A stretch of DNA of 23,601 nt from Bacillota bacterium. Its GTDB lineage: Bacteria > Bacillota > Clostridia > Clostridiales > Clostridiaceae. Positions 15,685 through 23,601 of the stretch are shown here, in pieces. The notes under the pieces are model-generated. The model was not told where the DNA came from. It saw only the letters and a program-made list of their open reading frames with translations, and did not search any database. Positions within the stretch are counted from its first letter, which is position 1, and each line of letters starts with the position of its first letter. The position numbers and the translations under genes were made by a program. Where the stretch lies: the NCBI GenBank assembly GCA_021779235.1, contig JAJYBA010000004.1, positions 1 to 23,601 on the forward strand, in the 5' to 3' direction.

Positions 15685-17319
15685 ATGGATAAGTTAAGTC
15701 TTCAACGTGCAGAAATAGAGGAAGTTTATGGTAAAATAAGCCCCTTTGAACTTAAAGATAAATTAATTGATCTTGCAGAGGAATCAAAGAAAAGTGGTAC
15801 GCATACACTATTGGATGCAGGGAGAGGGAATCCTAACTGGATTGCAGCAACGCCAAGAGAAGCCTTTTTCACTTTTGGTCAATTTGCTGTTGAAGAAAGT
15901 CGCAGGGTATGGAGTGAATACGACTTAGCTGGAATGCCAAAGAAGGAAGGAATTGCAGAGCGCTTTGTAGATTTTATAAAAAAACATCAAGATGCACCAG
16001 GGATTGAACTTCTTCGTAAAATTATTAATTATGGTGTAACAGTGAAAGGATTTAATTCCGATGACTGGATTTACGAATTAGTAGATGGAATTATTGGCGA
16101 TAACTATCCGGCGCCAGATAGAATGTTACGACACGTTGAAAGTGTAGTTAATGACTATCTTATTCAGGAACTATGTTATAATGAGCCTCTTGAAGGGAAG
16201 TTTAAGACCTTTGCAGTTGAAGGTGCAACGGCTGCAATGTGCTATATTTTTGATACCTTGATTGCTAACAATATATTGTCAAAGGGTGATAAGATTGCAC
16301 TTATGGCACCGATTTTCACACCTTATCTTGAGATACCTCATTTACCACGCTATGATTTTGAAGTTGTTGAAATCTTAGCTGACGAAACAACTGAAGATGG
16401 TACACGTACATGGCAATATCCTTCTAAAGAGATTGAGAAAATAAGCGATTCAACTATAAAGGCATTGTTTATAGTTAATCCAAGTAATCCGGCTTCTGTT
16501 GCAATGAAACCTGAAACTGTTAAACAATTAAAAAATATTGTTCAGAAGGATAATCCAGATTTAATGATTATTTCAGATGACGTATATAGCACGTTTGTAG
16601 ATAACTTCCGTTCACTAATGGCTGATTTGCCATACAATACAATCGGAGTATATTCTTATTCAAAGTATTTTGGAGTAACAGGCTGGCGTCTTGGAACTAT
16701 TTCACTTTATGAAGACAATGTATTTGATAAATTATTAAGAGAACAAGACGAGGATAAAAAGGGAAGAGCAAGAAGACGTTACTCTGGAATTTCTACAGAT
16801 CCTGATAGTATTGCTTTTATTGATAGAATAGTAGCAGATAGTCGTCAGGTAGCACTTAACCATACTGCAGGATTATCAACACCGCAACAAGTTCAGATGG
16901 CATTCTTTTCATTATTTGCTATAACTGATAAAGAAGATAGATATAAAAAATTAACAAAAGATATTTGTCGTCGCAGAAAAAAACTTTTGTTCAATGGACT
17001 AGGATTAGATTTACCTGTAGATCCTTTCGATGCTTCCTACTATACTCAATTTGATTTACTAGAGTGGGCAGGCCAAAATTATAATTACGAATTTGTGCAA
17101 TATTTACAAGAGAATTATAAACCAGTAGATATTCTTATACGTCTAGCTGAGCAATCTTCCATAGTGCTATTAGGCAGTAGTGGATTCCATGGCCCAGAAT
17201 GGGCTATCAGAATATCCCTTGCAAATCTTAATGATGAAGCATATTCTAAAATTGGGCAAGTTCTTCATAAAGTATTGGAAGACTATGCAAAAGAATGGAA
17301 TGAATCTAAAGCTAAGTAA
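15685..17319 (+). CDS. aspD: Aspartate 4-decarboxylase (PLP-dependent, aminotransferase fold)
   Basis: This 544-residue enzyme removes the beta-carboxyl of L-aspartate to give L-alanine and CO2. Length and sequence match the bifunctional aspartate aminotransferase/4-decarboxylase family, longer than ordinary aminotransferases by an N-terminal extension and an internal insert. Features are LLDAGRGNPNW near the N-terminus, AVEGATAAM (cofactor phosphate loop), FIVNPSNPAS, SDDVYSTF, and the PLP lysine K327 in YSYSKYFGVTGWRLG. Such enzymes form large cytosolic oligomers. In several bacteria the gene sits beside the aspartate:alanine antiporter aspT, and together they generate proton motive force. 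No antiporter is seen here. AGGAGG lies 7 bases before the ATG. Confidence 0.95.
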   Translation: MDKLSLQRAEIEEVYGKISPFELKDKLIDLAEESKKSGTHTLLDAGRGNPNWIAATPREAFFTFGQFAVEESRRVWSEYDLAGMPKKEGIAERFVDFIKKHQDAPGIELLRKIINYGVTVKGFNSDDWIYELVDGIIGDNYPAPDRMLRHVESVVNDYLIQELCYNEPLEGKFKTFAVEGATAAMCYIFDTLIANNILSKGDKIALMAPIFTPYLEIPHLPRYDFEVVEILADETTEDGTRTWQYPSKEIEKISDSTIKALFIVNPSNPASVAMKPETVKQLKNIVQKDNPDLMIISDDVYSTFVDNFRSLMADLPYNTIGVYSYSKYFGVTGWRLGTISLYEDNVFDKLLREQDEDKKGRARRRYSGISTDPDSIAFIDRIVADSRQVALNHTAGLSTPQQVQMAFFSLFAITDKEDRYKKLTKDICRRRKKLLFNGLGLDLPVDPFDASYYTQFDLLEWAGQNYNYEFVQYLQENYKPVDILIRLAEQSSIVLLGSSGFHGPEWAIRISLANLNDEAYSKIGQVLHKVLEDYAKEWNESKAK

Positions 17320-17334
17320 TAAGTAAATGTATCT

Positions 17335-17370
17335 CACGTGGAGTGTATTGTGAGAGTAGAGAAGAAATAG
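17335..17370 (+). pseudogene. Possible 3' remnant of an RlmD/TrmA-family methyltransferase gene
   Basis: Eleven codons read HVECIVRVEKK and then TAG. This is the characteristic tail of RlmD-type methyltransferases (HVECxxLLxRK); the intact gene at 11405 ends HVECCALLKRK, and the two share the 11 bases CACGTGGAGTG. No upstream part of such a gene exists, because aspD ends 15 bases before. It suggests that aspD replaced or interrupted an older gene. The match is short. Confidence 0.35.
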
Positions 17371-17421
17371 ATGGCATCAAAAGTTATAGAGAATTTTAGG
17401 TGAAAATTGAAGTGTATTTTA

Positions 17422-17456
17422 AGTTCCCTCAGACAACAGTTTGAGGGAGCTTTTTT
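17422..17456 (+). terminator. Intrinsic terminator after aspD
   Basis: AGTTCCCTCA (17422-17431) pairs with TGAGGGAGCT (17442-17451), one pair being T-G, and runs into six Ts. It would serve aspD, or the older gene whose tail remains just upstream. Confidence 0.88.
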
Positions 17457-17630
17457 ATTTTTTAAATTCTTGATTTTTCCATATTTATTGTATACACTTG
17501 AAAGGTAATGCAGTAAACTTCTGTGTATGATGTGCACAAGGAGAGCAAGTGCGTCCAGATAAACACTATTATGCATAAAACTAAAAGAGTTATTAATATA
17601 AAATATAAAAAAATTAAAGGAGTTGTTATT

Positions 17631-18053
17631 ATGAATTATAAGGTCGTTTATTTTACAAGAACTGGTACTAGTAAAAGAGTAGCTGAAAAGATAGCAAATA
17701 AACTTTCTTGTGGGGCTATACAAATTACGGATAATATGAATTGGAAGGGCATTTTTGGATTTTTAAAAGGTGGTATGTATGCTTCGAAAAACAAGAATGT
17801 CGATATAAAAATTAATGGAAATTTAGATGGGGCTGATGAATTTATTGTAGTTACTCCATTGTGGGCTGGCGGAGTAGTTCCTGCTATTAAAACCTTTTTA
17901 AAAACCATTTCCTTAGGTAAGATACATTTAGTTGTAACCTCTAAAGGTAGTAATATAAAAGATCCTTCAGGTTTTAAATCAGTTAGTAGCATTGTTAAGA
18001 GTAAAAAAAATGAAGAGGATATTATTAATAATCTTGTAAATAACTTACTATAA
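17631..18053 (+). CDS. Flavodoxin-like protein
   Basis: This 140-residue protein starts MNYKVVYFTRTGTSKRVAEK, where TRTGTSKRVA is the FMN phosphate-binding loop of flavodoxins. VVTPLWAGGVVPAIKTFL matches the second flavin-contacting loop. The family carries electrons or acts as a small flavin oxidoreductase in the cytosol. The chosen start is the ATG at 17631, 8 bases after AAAGGAG. The frame stays open back to 17523, but that part lacks a ribosome binding site and has no flavodoxin character. It is short for a classic flavodoxin and lacks obvious partners nearby, so the redox partner is unknown. Confidence 0.85.
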   Translation: MNYKVVYFTRTGTSKRVAEKIANKLSCGAIQITDNMNWKGIFGFLKGGMYASKNKNVDIKINGNLDGADEFIVVTPLWAGGVVPAIKTFLKTISLGKIHLVVTSKGSNIKDPSGFKSVSSIVKSKKNEEDIINNLVNNLL

Positions 18054-18060
18054 GTTTGTG

Positions 18061-18090
18061 AAATTGTTACACTTTTAAAATTAACAATTT
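18061..18090. repeat. 9-bp inverted repeat after the flavodoxin gene
   Basis: AAATTGTTA (18061-18069) and TAACAATTT (18082-18090) are exact complements around a 12-base AT spacer. No T-run follows, so it is at best a weak terminator or an operator-like site. Confidence 0.35.
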
Positions 18091-18261
18091 TACAGCTATA
18101 TAACTCAAGAGTAGTTATGTAAGATAAAAGATATGGAATAAGTTGTAACTTTACTTAGATATTAAATATAACGGAAATTTTGATCTTGGAGGAATAGTAC
18201 TTATAAAATAGCATTATAATGGGGGTTATGATATAATAACACTATTATTTTGATATATAGA

Positions 18262-18274
18262 AAGGAATCTCCTT
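18262..18274 (+). promoter_or_regulatory. Short hairpin over the acyltransferase ribosome binding site
   Basis: AAGGA and TCCTT flank a 3-base ATC loop, so the Shine-Dalgarno sequence can pair with bases between it and the ATG. With only five pairs it may have little effect. Confidence 0.3.
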
Positions 18275-18276
18275 AT

Positions 18277-19359
18277 ATGGGTTTTCAACAGAATATCAGC
18301 AAGAGCATGACAGCAAACCAACATTTTGAAGCCTTAGATTGGCTTAGAGGATTAATGGCCTTTAGTATTATGTTTTATCATTACACCAGTTGGTTTATAA
18401 AACCTATGGATAGCAGTAGCCTTATAGGGCGGCTGGGGATTTATGGTGTATCAATATTTTATATTCTATCTGGATTAAATCTAGCAATTGCATATAATAA
18501 AAGAATAAATAACTTTAAAGCCATACAATCATTTATACTAAGAAGAGTTTTTAGAATTCTACCATTACTGTGGCTAGCTACAATACTTTATCTAATTGTA
18601 CACGAAATTCCACAATATTATTTGCCACCTCCATCTTTAGAAATATTATTTTTAAACTTTACTGCATTATTCGGATTTGTAAGTCCTAAGTCTTATATTC
18701 TTATTGGAGCATGGTCAATAGGAAATGAATTAGTTTTTTATTCTATGTTTCCATTAATTATTTATATGTACAATAAAAGATTATCTATAGGAAATATTTT
18801 GTTTGTTATTGTTGTTATAGTTGAAATTGTCTTTTCATTCTTCATATTGACACCAAATAAAACTCTTGGCAGTCAATGGACAACATATATAAATCCATTC
18901 AACCAATTATTTTTATTTGTATTAGGCGTTGCAACTTATTATAACTTTAATAAGCTGAAAAATAATAATTTAATAAATATACTAGGGTTACTATCTATTT
19001 TATTGTTTATTTTCTATCCTGTTAGTGGTGATCAAATTTATCTATCAACGGGATTTAATAGATTTTTCTTTTCTATTTGGTGCTGCATAGTTGTACTAAT
19101 GTTTTGGAAAATGAAAATTTCACCTCCAATATTCCTTAAGCAATTACTTAATACTATTGGGGCTTCCACATATTCTATATATCTTTTACACCAAACTGTG
19201 ATTCTAGTTGTAAAACTTTTCATGGATAAAATAGGCTATTCTAATGTGTATATATTAATTACAGCTTCTGTTATTACAACTATTATTTTAAGTTCATATG
19301 TGTATAGATATTATGAAAAACCATTTATAAAACTGGGTAAAAGTATATCTCAATTTTAA
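18277..19359 (+). CDS. Acyltransferase family 3 membrane protein
   Basis: This ~360-residue integral membrane protein belongs to the acyltransferase-3 family, which moves acyl groups (often acetyl) onto cell-surface sugars. FEALDWLRGLMAFSIMFYHY contains the family R and H residues of the first segment. GVSIFYILSGLNLAIAY, FILRRVFRILPLLWLAT and YSIYLLHQTVILVVKLF are further family landmarks. I count about ten hydrophobic segments. The ATG at 18277 lies 10 bases after AAAGGA; a TTG at 18250 would add nine residues but precedes that site. No glycan operon is beside it, so the acceptor is unknown. Confidence 0.88.
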   Translation: MGFQQNISKSMTANQHFEALDWLRGLMAFSIMFYHYTSWFIKPMDSSSLIGRLGIYGVSIFYILSGLNLAIAYNKRINNFKAIQSFILRRVFRILPLLWLATILYLIVHEIPQYYLPPPSLEILFLNFTALFGFVSPKSYILIGAWSIGNELVFYSMFPLIIYMYNKRLSIGNILFVIVVIVEIVFSFFILTPNKTLGSQWTTYINPFNQLFLFVLGVATYYNFNKLKNNNLINILGLLSILLFIFYPVSGDQIYLSTGFNRFFFSIWCCIVVLMFWKMKISPPIFLKQLLNTIGASTYSIYLLHQTVILVVKLFMDKIGYSNVYILITASVITTIILSSYVYRYYEKPFIKLGKSISQF

Positions 19360-19441
19360 AATTATATTGCATTTAGAAATAAAAACCTCCTAGTAGAATA
19401 TTAATAAAATTGTGCGCTTGTTTATAATCTATGTTTTTTGT

Positions 19442-19479
19442 AAACCTTGAGACTTTATTGTTTCAAGGTTTTTGTTTTT
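19442..19479 (+). terminator. Strong intrinsic terminator after the acyltransferase gene
   Basis: AAACCTTGAGAC (19442-19453) pairs with GTTTCAAGGTTT (19460-19471), 12 pairs including one G-T, around TTTATT and is followed by TTGTTTTT. Confidence 0.88.
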
Positions 19480-19509
19480 AGGAAAAATTCTGTTTTAAAA
19501 AATTTTCAT

Positions 19510-19534
19510 TAATTGTGTTAAATTAATTGTGTTA
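19510..19534 (+). repeat. Two 11-bp direct repeats upstream of the ArsR-family gene
   Basis: TAATTGTGTTA occurs at 19510-19520 and again at 19524-19534, a 14-base period. It lies 33 bases upstream of a TTGACA box and may be a regulator site, though AT-rich DNA makes such repeats common. Confidence 0.35.
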
Positions 19535-19602
19535 GATTATGGAATTAATTTTGTACAAGAAGCATATTGACATAACAAAACGAGTATGATAAATTCAAAA
19601 AG

Positions 19603-19622
19603 AGTTAGAAATATATCTAACT
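19603..19622. promoter_or_regulatory. Candidate operator before the ArsR-family gene
   Basis: AGTTAGA (19603-19609) and TCTAACT (19616-19622) form a perfect inverted repeat with a 6-base AATATA centre, 30 bases before the start codon and downstream of a TTGACA box (19567-19572). Symmetry and place suit autoregulation by a dimeric ArsR-type repressor. Confidence 0.45.
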
Positions 19623-19652
19623 AACATGGCGAAACTTAATGAGGTGTAAATC

Positions 19653-20786
19653 ATGGAATTTAATTATGAATTTTATACAAGTTTAAGATACGAAATATTT
19701 TATGCGGTTCAATTAATAACAGATGAATCTTCAACAGTCCATAGCGAATGGAAGAAAAATACGATTGATGAACTTTCAAATACTTTTTTTGAAAAGTTAA
19801 ATCAATTTGGACTTGAGGGAGCAATTTGGACTGTTTTAGCTGATATGTTAAAAAGTTCAGCACTTACTTATAGTTTTGATGAGTTAATAAAAACTATAAG
19901 AGAAATTTCAACAGCAGAAATTCAAAAAAATATTCTAATAGGAGTCTTACACTATTCGGATATTGTTGAGTGTATTATAAACAAGGAGATTGATTTGGAA
20001 ACTGCAATAAAAAAAATACCGAAGGAAAAATATGAATGGCTAGCATATATTGGGTTATATCCATTTAACAAAGATAGGCCAATTAACAGAACAATGGAGA
20101 TAGTCATTAGTAATGCAGAAGAATTTAAAAATATAATAATAGATATACTTATAGAGTTTTGGAAATCAACTTTTGAGAATACCTGGAAAGATATTTCACC
20201 TAAATTGCAAGGAACGGCTTCTGAAAAGAATAGACTTTGTGATATATGTACCTTAGCAGAGTTTTCTAAGAATACTATGTTGACTATAGAGGTTGATGAA
20301 AAGAAAAAGAAAATACTGGCTTTAAGAGGTGGATATTCTATTCAATTCACAAATATTGATAAGTTGATTTTTTTTCCATCAGTATTTAATTATAAAAGGC
20401 TATGGACTGCCTATGAAAGTGATGATAGCAAAACTATAGCATGTTTTCCTTTCTTTGATCCCACAATTTCACTAACTAATATAAACGCTTGTGATAGAGA
20501 AAGTGAAATAGATAGTGTATTAGACCCTGCACTAATATTTAAAGCTTTGGGTGATGTGACTAGATTTGCAATTGTAACAATTATAGCAAGAGAACCTAAA
20601 AATTCAGTAGAACTTTCTAAAATTCTATCACTATCAAAGGCTACAATCTCTCATCATATGCATATTCTCAGAGAAGCAGGATTAATCAATGAGAGTTATG
20701 AAAATGGTTCTGTGAAATTAAACTTAAAAAGAAATGTAATTGAAAATTTATCAAATATGACGATTTCAAAGCTCTATAGAAATTAA
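19653..20786 (+). CDS. ArsR-family regulator with long N-terminal domain (DUF5937-like)
   Basis: This 377-residue protein has an ArsR winged helix near its C-terminus (~290-360): IFKALGDVTRFAIVTIIA, then LSKATISHHMHILREAGLI. The first ~285 residues have no catalytic motif I recognise; their length and place match the DUF5937-type ArsR proteins of Firmicutes. There is no classical ArsR metal-binding CxC motif, so the signal is probably not a metal. Start: ATG with GAGGTG 8 bases upstream. The gene stands alone between a terminator and the alkylation-repair pair, 136 bases ahead of the latter. Control of that pair is possible but unproven; the perfect inverted repeat before it suggests self-regulation. 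Confidence 0.8.
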   Translation: MEFNYEFYTSLRYEIFYAVQLITDESSTVHSEWKKNTIDELSNTFFEKLNQFGLEGAIWTVLADMLKSSALTYSFDELIKTIREISTAEIQKNILIGVLHYSDIVECIINKEIDLETAIKKIPKEKYEWLAYIGLYPFNKDRPINRTMEIVISNAEEFKNIIIDILIEFWKSTFENTWKDISPKLQGTASEKNRLCDICTLAEFSKNTMLTIEVDEKKKKILALRGGYSIQFTNIDKLIFFPSVFNYKRLWTAYESDDSKTIACFPFFDPTISLTNINACDRESEIDSVLDPALIFKALGDVTRFAIVTIIAREPKNSVELSKILSLSKATISHHMHILREAGLINESYENGSVKLNLKRNVIENLSNMTISKLYRN

Positions 20787-20922
20787 AGACTTTTATTAAA
20801 GAAATGTGATTAAAAAGGTTTTAATTTGTTTTGAATAAAATAGACAATATTTTTAAGTGTCAGCGTACAGAAATTATGATTATAGCTCATTTAGGATAAG
20901 CAAGAAAGGAGGGGGAATTGCC

Positions 20923-22056
20923 ATGGAGAATTTGAACGATGAAGTGAAATATGATATTATGTGTAACAAAAGGTCAGAATATAACGGTACATTTTATACA
21001 GCAGTTAAAACAACAGGTGTATATTGTCTTCCATCCTGTACTGCAAAAAAACCAAAAAAAGATAATGTTGAGTTTTATAATACATTTGTTGAAGCAGAAG
21101 CTCATGGATATAGACCTTGTAAGAGCTGTTTTCCCAATTTATCACAGGTGAAGTGGAAGGATCTTAAAAAGTATATAGAAATTGACGTACCTGAGGAGTT
21201 TAGTTTTGAGCAGTGCATGGTTTATTTAGATAGATCTGATATAGAGTGCCTTCATACAATTAAAGAAGAAGAGTTCTATAAATTACTTAAATTCGAAGAT
21301 ATTAATGTTTTAATTAAAATAGCCATGGAAAACAAAAAACTAAAGGTAACATTTATGGATAAGGTTCCTGCAAAATGGGTTAGAACACAAGTAGCCAGAT
21401 ATGTATGGGAGCTATTTGATTTAGGAACCGATTTAACAGCTTTTTATAAATTAATAGAGGCTGATTCCATTATTAAACTATTAATTGATAAATATAAAGG
21501 ACTTAGGATTGTAAAAATTAATGATATGTTTGAAGCAATATGCTGGGCAATTATTGGTCAGCAGATAAATCTAAAGTTTGCATATACCTTAAAGAAGAGA
21601 ATAGTTGAATGTTATGGAGAAAAGATGGTATACGATAATGAGGAATATTTCTTATTTCCATCGGCACAGACTATTTCAAAGCTTGAAGTTCCAGACTTAA
21701 AACAACTTCAATTTACTACAAGAAAGGCTGAATACATAATCGGGATTGCAAAACTTTTTAATGAGGGAATTATTAAAAAGGAAGAATTAGCCTTAGAAAA
21801 GGGTTATGAAGTATTGAAAAAGAGATTAGTAGCAATTAGAGGCGTAGGAAATTGGACTGCAGATTATACAATTATGAAATGCTTTGATATAAATGATGCT
21901 TTCCCTATAGCTGATGTAGGTGTTCATAATGCATTAAAAGGTATTTTAGGATTAGATAGAAAACCCACAATAGATGAGATAGAGAAATTATCGGTAAATT
22001 GGAAAGGGTGGGAAGCTTATGTTACATTCTACTTATGGAGGTGGCTGTATGACTAA
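20923..22056 (+). CDS. Ada metal-binding domain fused to AlkA-type DNA-3-methyladenine glycosylase
   Basis: This 377-residue fusion starts with an Ada-type zinc domain. C35, C39, C66 and C69 (GVYCLPSC, PCKSC) have the same spacing as C38, C42, C69 and C72 of E. coli Ada, so C35 should accept methyl groups from phosphotriesters. From ~residue 80 it is an AlkA-type glycosylase with an N-terminal TBP-like part, the helix-hairpin-helix GVGNWTAD (307-314) and the catalytic D331 in FPIADVGV. The AraC DNA-binding domain that follows the zinc domain in Ada is absent. The start is the ATG at 20923, after AGGAGGGGG; a longer frame from 20857 precedes that site. It overlaps the next gene by 8 bases, so both form an operon for alkylation repair. 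Confidence 0.92.
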   Translation: MENLNDEVKYDIMCNKRSEYNGTFYTAVKTTGVYCLPSCTAKKPKKDNVEFYNTFVEAEAHGYRPCKSCFPNLSQVKWKDLKKYIEIDVPEEFSFEQCMVYLDRSDIECLHTIKEEEFYKLLKFEDINVLIKIAMENKKLKVTFMDKVPAKWVRTQVARYVWELFDLGTDLTAFYKLIEADSIIKLLIDKYKGLRIVKINDMFEAICWAIIGQQINLKFAYTLKKRIVECYGEKMVYDNEEYFLFPSAQTISKLEVPDLKQLQFTTRKAEYIIGIAKLFNEGIIKKEELALEKGYEVLKKRLVAIRGVGNWTADYTIMKCFDINDAFPIADVGVHNALKGILGLDRKPTIDEIEKLSVNWKGWEAYVTFYLWRWLYD

Positions 22057-22519
22057 AAGATACTATGGATATTATGCTTCGCCTATTGGAATATTAGAAA
22101 TAATAACTTCTGATTGTGCAATAATATCGGCTATGTTTGTTGAGGAAACAAAAGAAAATACGGAAGAGGCAGAAATTTTGAAGGAAGCTATTAAACAGTT
22201 TGATGAATATTTTAAAGGAATAAGAAAAGATTTTGAAATAGAATGTGAAATGCAAGGAACGGAATTCCAAAAAAGAGTTTGGAAGGCTTTAACGGAAATA
22301 CCTTATGGTGAAACACGGTCTTACAAGCAGCAAGCAATAAAAATAGGCAATGAAAAGGCAACAAGGGCAGTTGGCAATGCTAATGGGAAAAATTTAATAA
22401 GTATAATTATACCCTGCCATAGAGTGATTGGTTCAGATAAGAGTTTAACGGGATATGCTGGTGGACTTAATAGAAAGCAGTGGCTTTTAGAACATGAGAA
22501 AGAAATTTCAAGAAAATAA
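22049..22519 (+). CDS. ogt: Methylated-DNA--[protein]-cysteine S-methyltransferase
   Basis: This 156-residue protein removes alkyl groups from O6 of guanine by suicide transfer to C123 in the motif IPCHRVIG. TEFQKRVWKALTEIPYGETR is the DNA-binding helical region and GYAGGLNRKQWLLEHE the C-terminal signature. The length is typical for Ogt/AdaB. The ATG at 22049 overlaps the stop of the Ada-AlkA gene (ATGACTAA), with GGAGGTGG four bases before it inside that gene, so translational coupling is likely. The frame extends back to 22019, but that part only mirrors the upstream gene. Confidence 0.95.
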   Translation: MTKRYYGYYASPIGILEIITSDCAIISAMFVEETKENTEEAEILKEAIKQFDEYFKGIRKDFEIECEMQGTEFQKRVWKALTEIPYGETRSYKQQAIKIGNEKATRAVGNANGKNLISIIIPCHRVIGSDKSLTGYAGGLNRKQWLLEHEKEISRK

Positions 22520-22674
22520 GCTGATTTTCAAATTTAAAGATTAATTTGCCTTGAGATTTATAATTTGAAATACTAAAAATTTATCATTTGTTTACATATA
22601 ATAAATTTTTAATACTGATATATTATAAATAGTGTGATAAAATATTAATGTATTAGATTTGAGAGGGGATAATC

Positions 22675-23190
22675 ATGGATATTATAAAAAAGATATTTAA
22701 AGATTGGATATTACCTATAATAGCAGCCATAATAATAGCATTTATCATAAACAAACTTATTTTCTTTAATGTAACTGTACCAACTGGATCAATGCTACCA
22801 ACCATAAACCTAGGTGATAAGATTTTAGTAACAAGAGTTCATAACAAAAACAATCTTAAACGTGGGGATGTAGTAGTATTTCATTCTGATGAATTAAAGG
22901 AAGACTTAATAAAGAGACTTATTGGACTACCAAATGATGAAGTAGAAATTAAAGAAGATGGCTCACTATATGTAAATAAGGAAAAAATTGATGAGAGCTA
23001 TGTTGTATACCCAGGTGGCAAAACAGGAAAATTTAAAGTACCAGAGGGTAGTTACTTTTTTATGGGGGACAATAGAGCCAATTCTTTAGATGCTAGATAT
23101 TGGGAAAAACCTTTTATACCTCAGAAAGATATAATGGGTAAGGCAAGAATTATAATTAGTCCTTTTAGTAGATTTGGAAAATTAAAATAA
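22675..23190 (+). CDS. lepB: Signal peptidase I
   Basis: This 171-residue membrane protease cleaves signal peptides from exported proteins on the outer face of the membrane. Residues ~11-31 are a single membrane anchor (WILPIIAAIIIAFIINKLIF). The catalytic Ser is S39 in PTGSMLPT, and the general base is K80 in IKRLIGLPND. GDNRANSLDARYW (131-143) is the conserved box E. The short length is the usual type for Firmicutes, which often carry several copies. GAGAGGGG precedes the ATG. A terminator follows directly. Confidence 0.95.
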   Translation: MDIIKKIFKDWILPIIAAIIIAFIINKLIFFNVTVPTGSMLPTINLGDKILVTRVHNKNNLKRGDVVVFHSDELKEDLIKRLIGLPNDEVEIKEDGSLYVNKEKIDESYVVYPGGKTGKFKVPEGSYFFMGDNRANSLDARYWEKPFIPQKDIMGKARIIISPFSRFGKLK

Positions 23191-23191
23191 T

Positions 23192-23240
23192 AAAATAGCA
23201 GAGTTCAAATGCAAGTTTGTCCATCTGCTATTTTCATTTT
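23192..23240 (+). terminator. Intrinsic terminator after signal peptidase I
   Basis: AAAATAGCAGA (23192-23202) and TCTGCTATTTT (23224-23234) form a perfect 11-bp stem around a 21-base loop, followed by CATTTTTT. The A-run before it could make it work on the other strand too. Confidence 0.85.
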
Positions 23241-23601
23241 TTGAAAAGCTTTTAGTTAGAACTTATGGTATTTTTTAATAACTACATGCAGTATCACTTT
23301 ATATAAAAGAATTTAATAGTGAGAAATAGCAGTAAACCTTTACATTTCCTAAGGACATGTTTTCAAAAAAATATTAGTATTTTTTTTGAGCTTTATGAAA
23401 ATAATATATTTACATTGATAGGATTTTGCAAAAATGAATAAGAATATTTGTATAGTTTCAAAAACTGCAATAAAATATCAAAATATCCTCAAATTCTAGC
23501 TTAAATTTGTGTAAAACCGCGCATTTTGTAGATATTCTAGTAAATTATTAATATAATATGAAAATTCCCTAAAAAACGAGGTATTATCAATTTAGTTATT
23601 T
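23241..23601. other. AT-rich intergenic DNA, no gene seen
   Basis: This 361-base end piece holds only short frames (the longest noted, MNKNICIVSKTAIKYQNILK, lacks a ribosome binding site) and A/T runs. It may include the promoter region of a gene beyond the window. Confidence 0.5.

Noticed and set aside
17334..17723. 129-codon minus-strand frame over the aspD terminator and flavodoxin start
   Set aside because: Low-complexity F/I/S/N composition typical of a shadow of AT-rich DNA; it crosses a terminator and a real gene.
22526..22570. TTTCAAATT...AATTTGAAA inverted repeat after ogt
   Set aside because: All-AT-type arms with a long loop and no T-run; likely chance in AT-rich DNA and not a convincing terminator.

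Overview
This window looks like chromosomal DNA of a low-GC, spore-forming Firmicute, most likely Clostridium in the strict sense. The evidence is the strong A/T bias, AGGAGG-type ribosome binding sites, and the gene order whiA end - HTH/DRTGG/CBS regulator - Dabb protein - dnaE - pfkA - pyk - DUF1540 protein - RlmD-type methyltransferase. Every intact gene reads on the + strand; one decayed gene reads on the - strand.

Layout. 1-2027: the 3' end of whiA, a YtoI-like multidomain regulator and a Dabb-domain protein. 2164-7009: dnaE, the DNA polymerase III alpha subunit, split by a group I intron (predicted 4514-5777) that carries its own LAGLIDADG endonuclease gene (4580-5440). Removing the intron restores one 1193-residue protein in frame. 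7010-10258: the glycolytic pair pfkA and pyk, with a duplicated palindromic leader before pfkA and a degenerate 20-bp tandem repeat between the genes. 10260-10806: a gene-free stretch with two terminators, a possible small RNA and two long imperfect palindromes. 10822-14029: a tandem DUF1540 protein, an RlmD-type rRNA methyltransferase and an unassigned radical SAM enzyme. 14030-15119: a decayed region with a broken minus-strand gene (14106-14427). 15120-17319: an Lrp/AsnC regulator followed by aspartate 4-decarboxylase, then what may be the last 11 codons of a lost RlmD-like gene. 17631-19359: a flavodoxin and a membrane acyltransferase. 19653-22519: an ArsR-family regulator and a two-gene alkylation-repair operon (Ada metal-binding domain fused to an AlkA-type glycosylase, overlapping an O6-methylguanine methyltransferase). 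22675-23190: signal peptidase I, then AT-rich DNA with no gene seen.

How the parts relate. dnaE depends on self-splicing for an intact product, and the intron sits in the codon for the Phe of the conserved YAFNKSHAAAYA segment, two residues from the place where cyanobacterial DnaE is split by its intein. PfkA and Pyk catalyse two ATP-linked steps of glycolysis and are probably co-transcribed. The Lrp regulator probably controls aspartate decarboxylation. The Ada-AlkA and Ogt proteins together cover methyl-phosphotriester, N-alkyl-base and O6-alkylguanine damage.

The strongest candidate for something undescribed is the intron-endonuclease insertion in dnaE. Next come the pfkA leader and intergenic repeats, the broken minus-strand gene, and the palindromic elements downstream of pyk.
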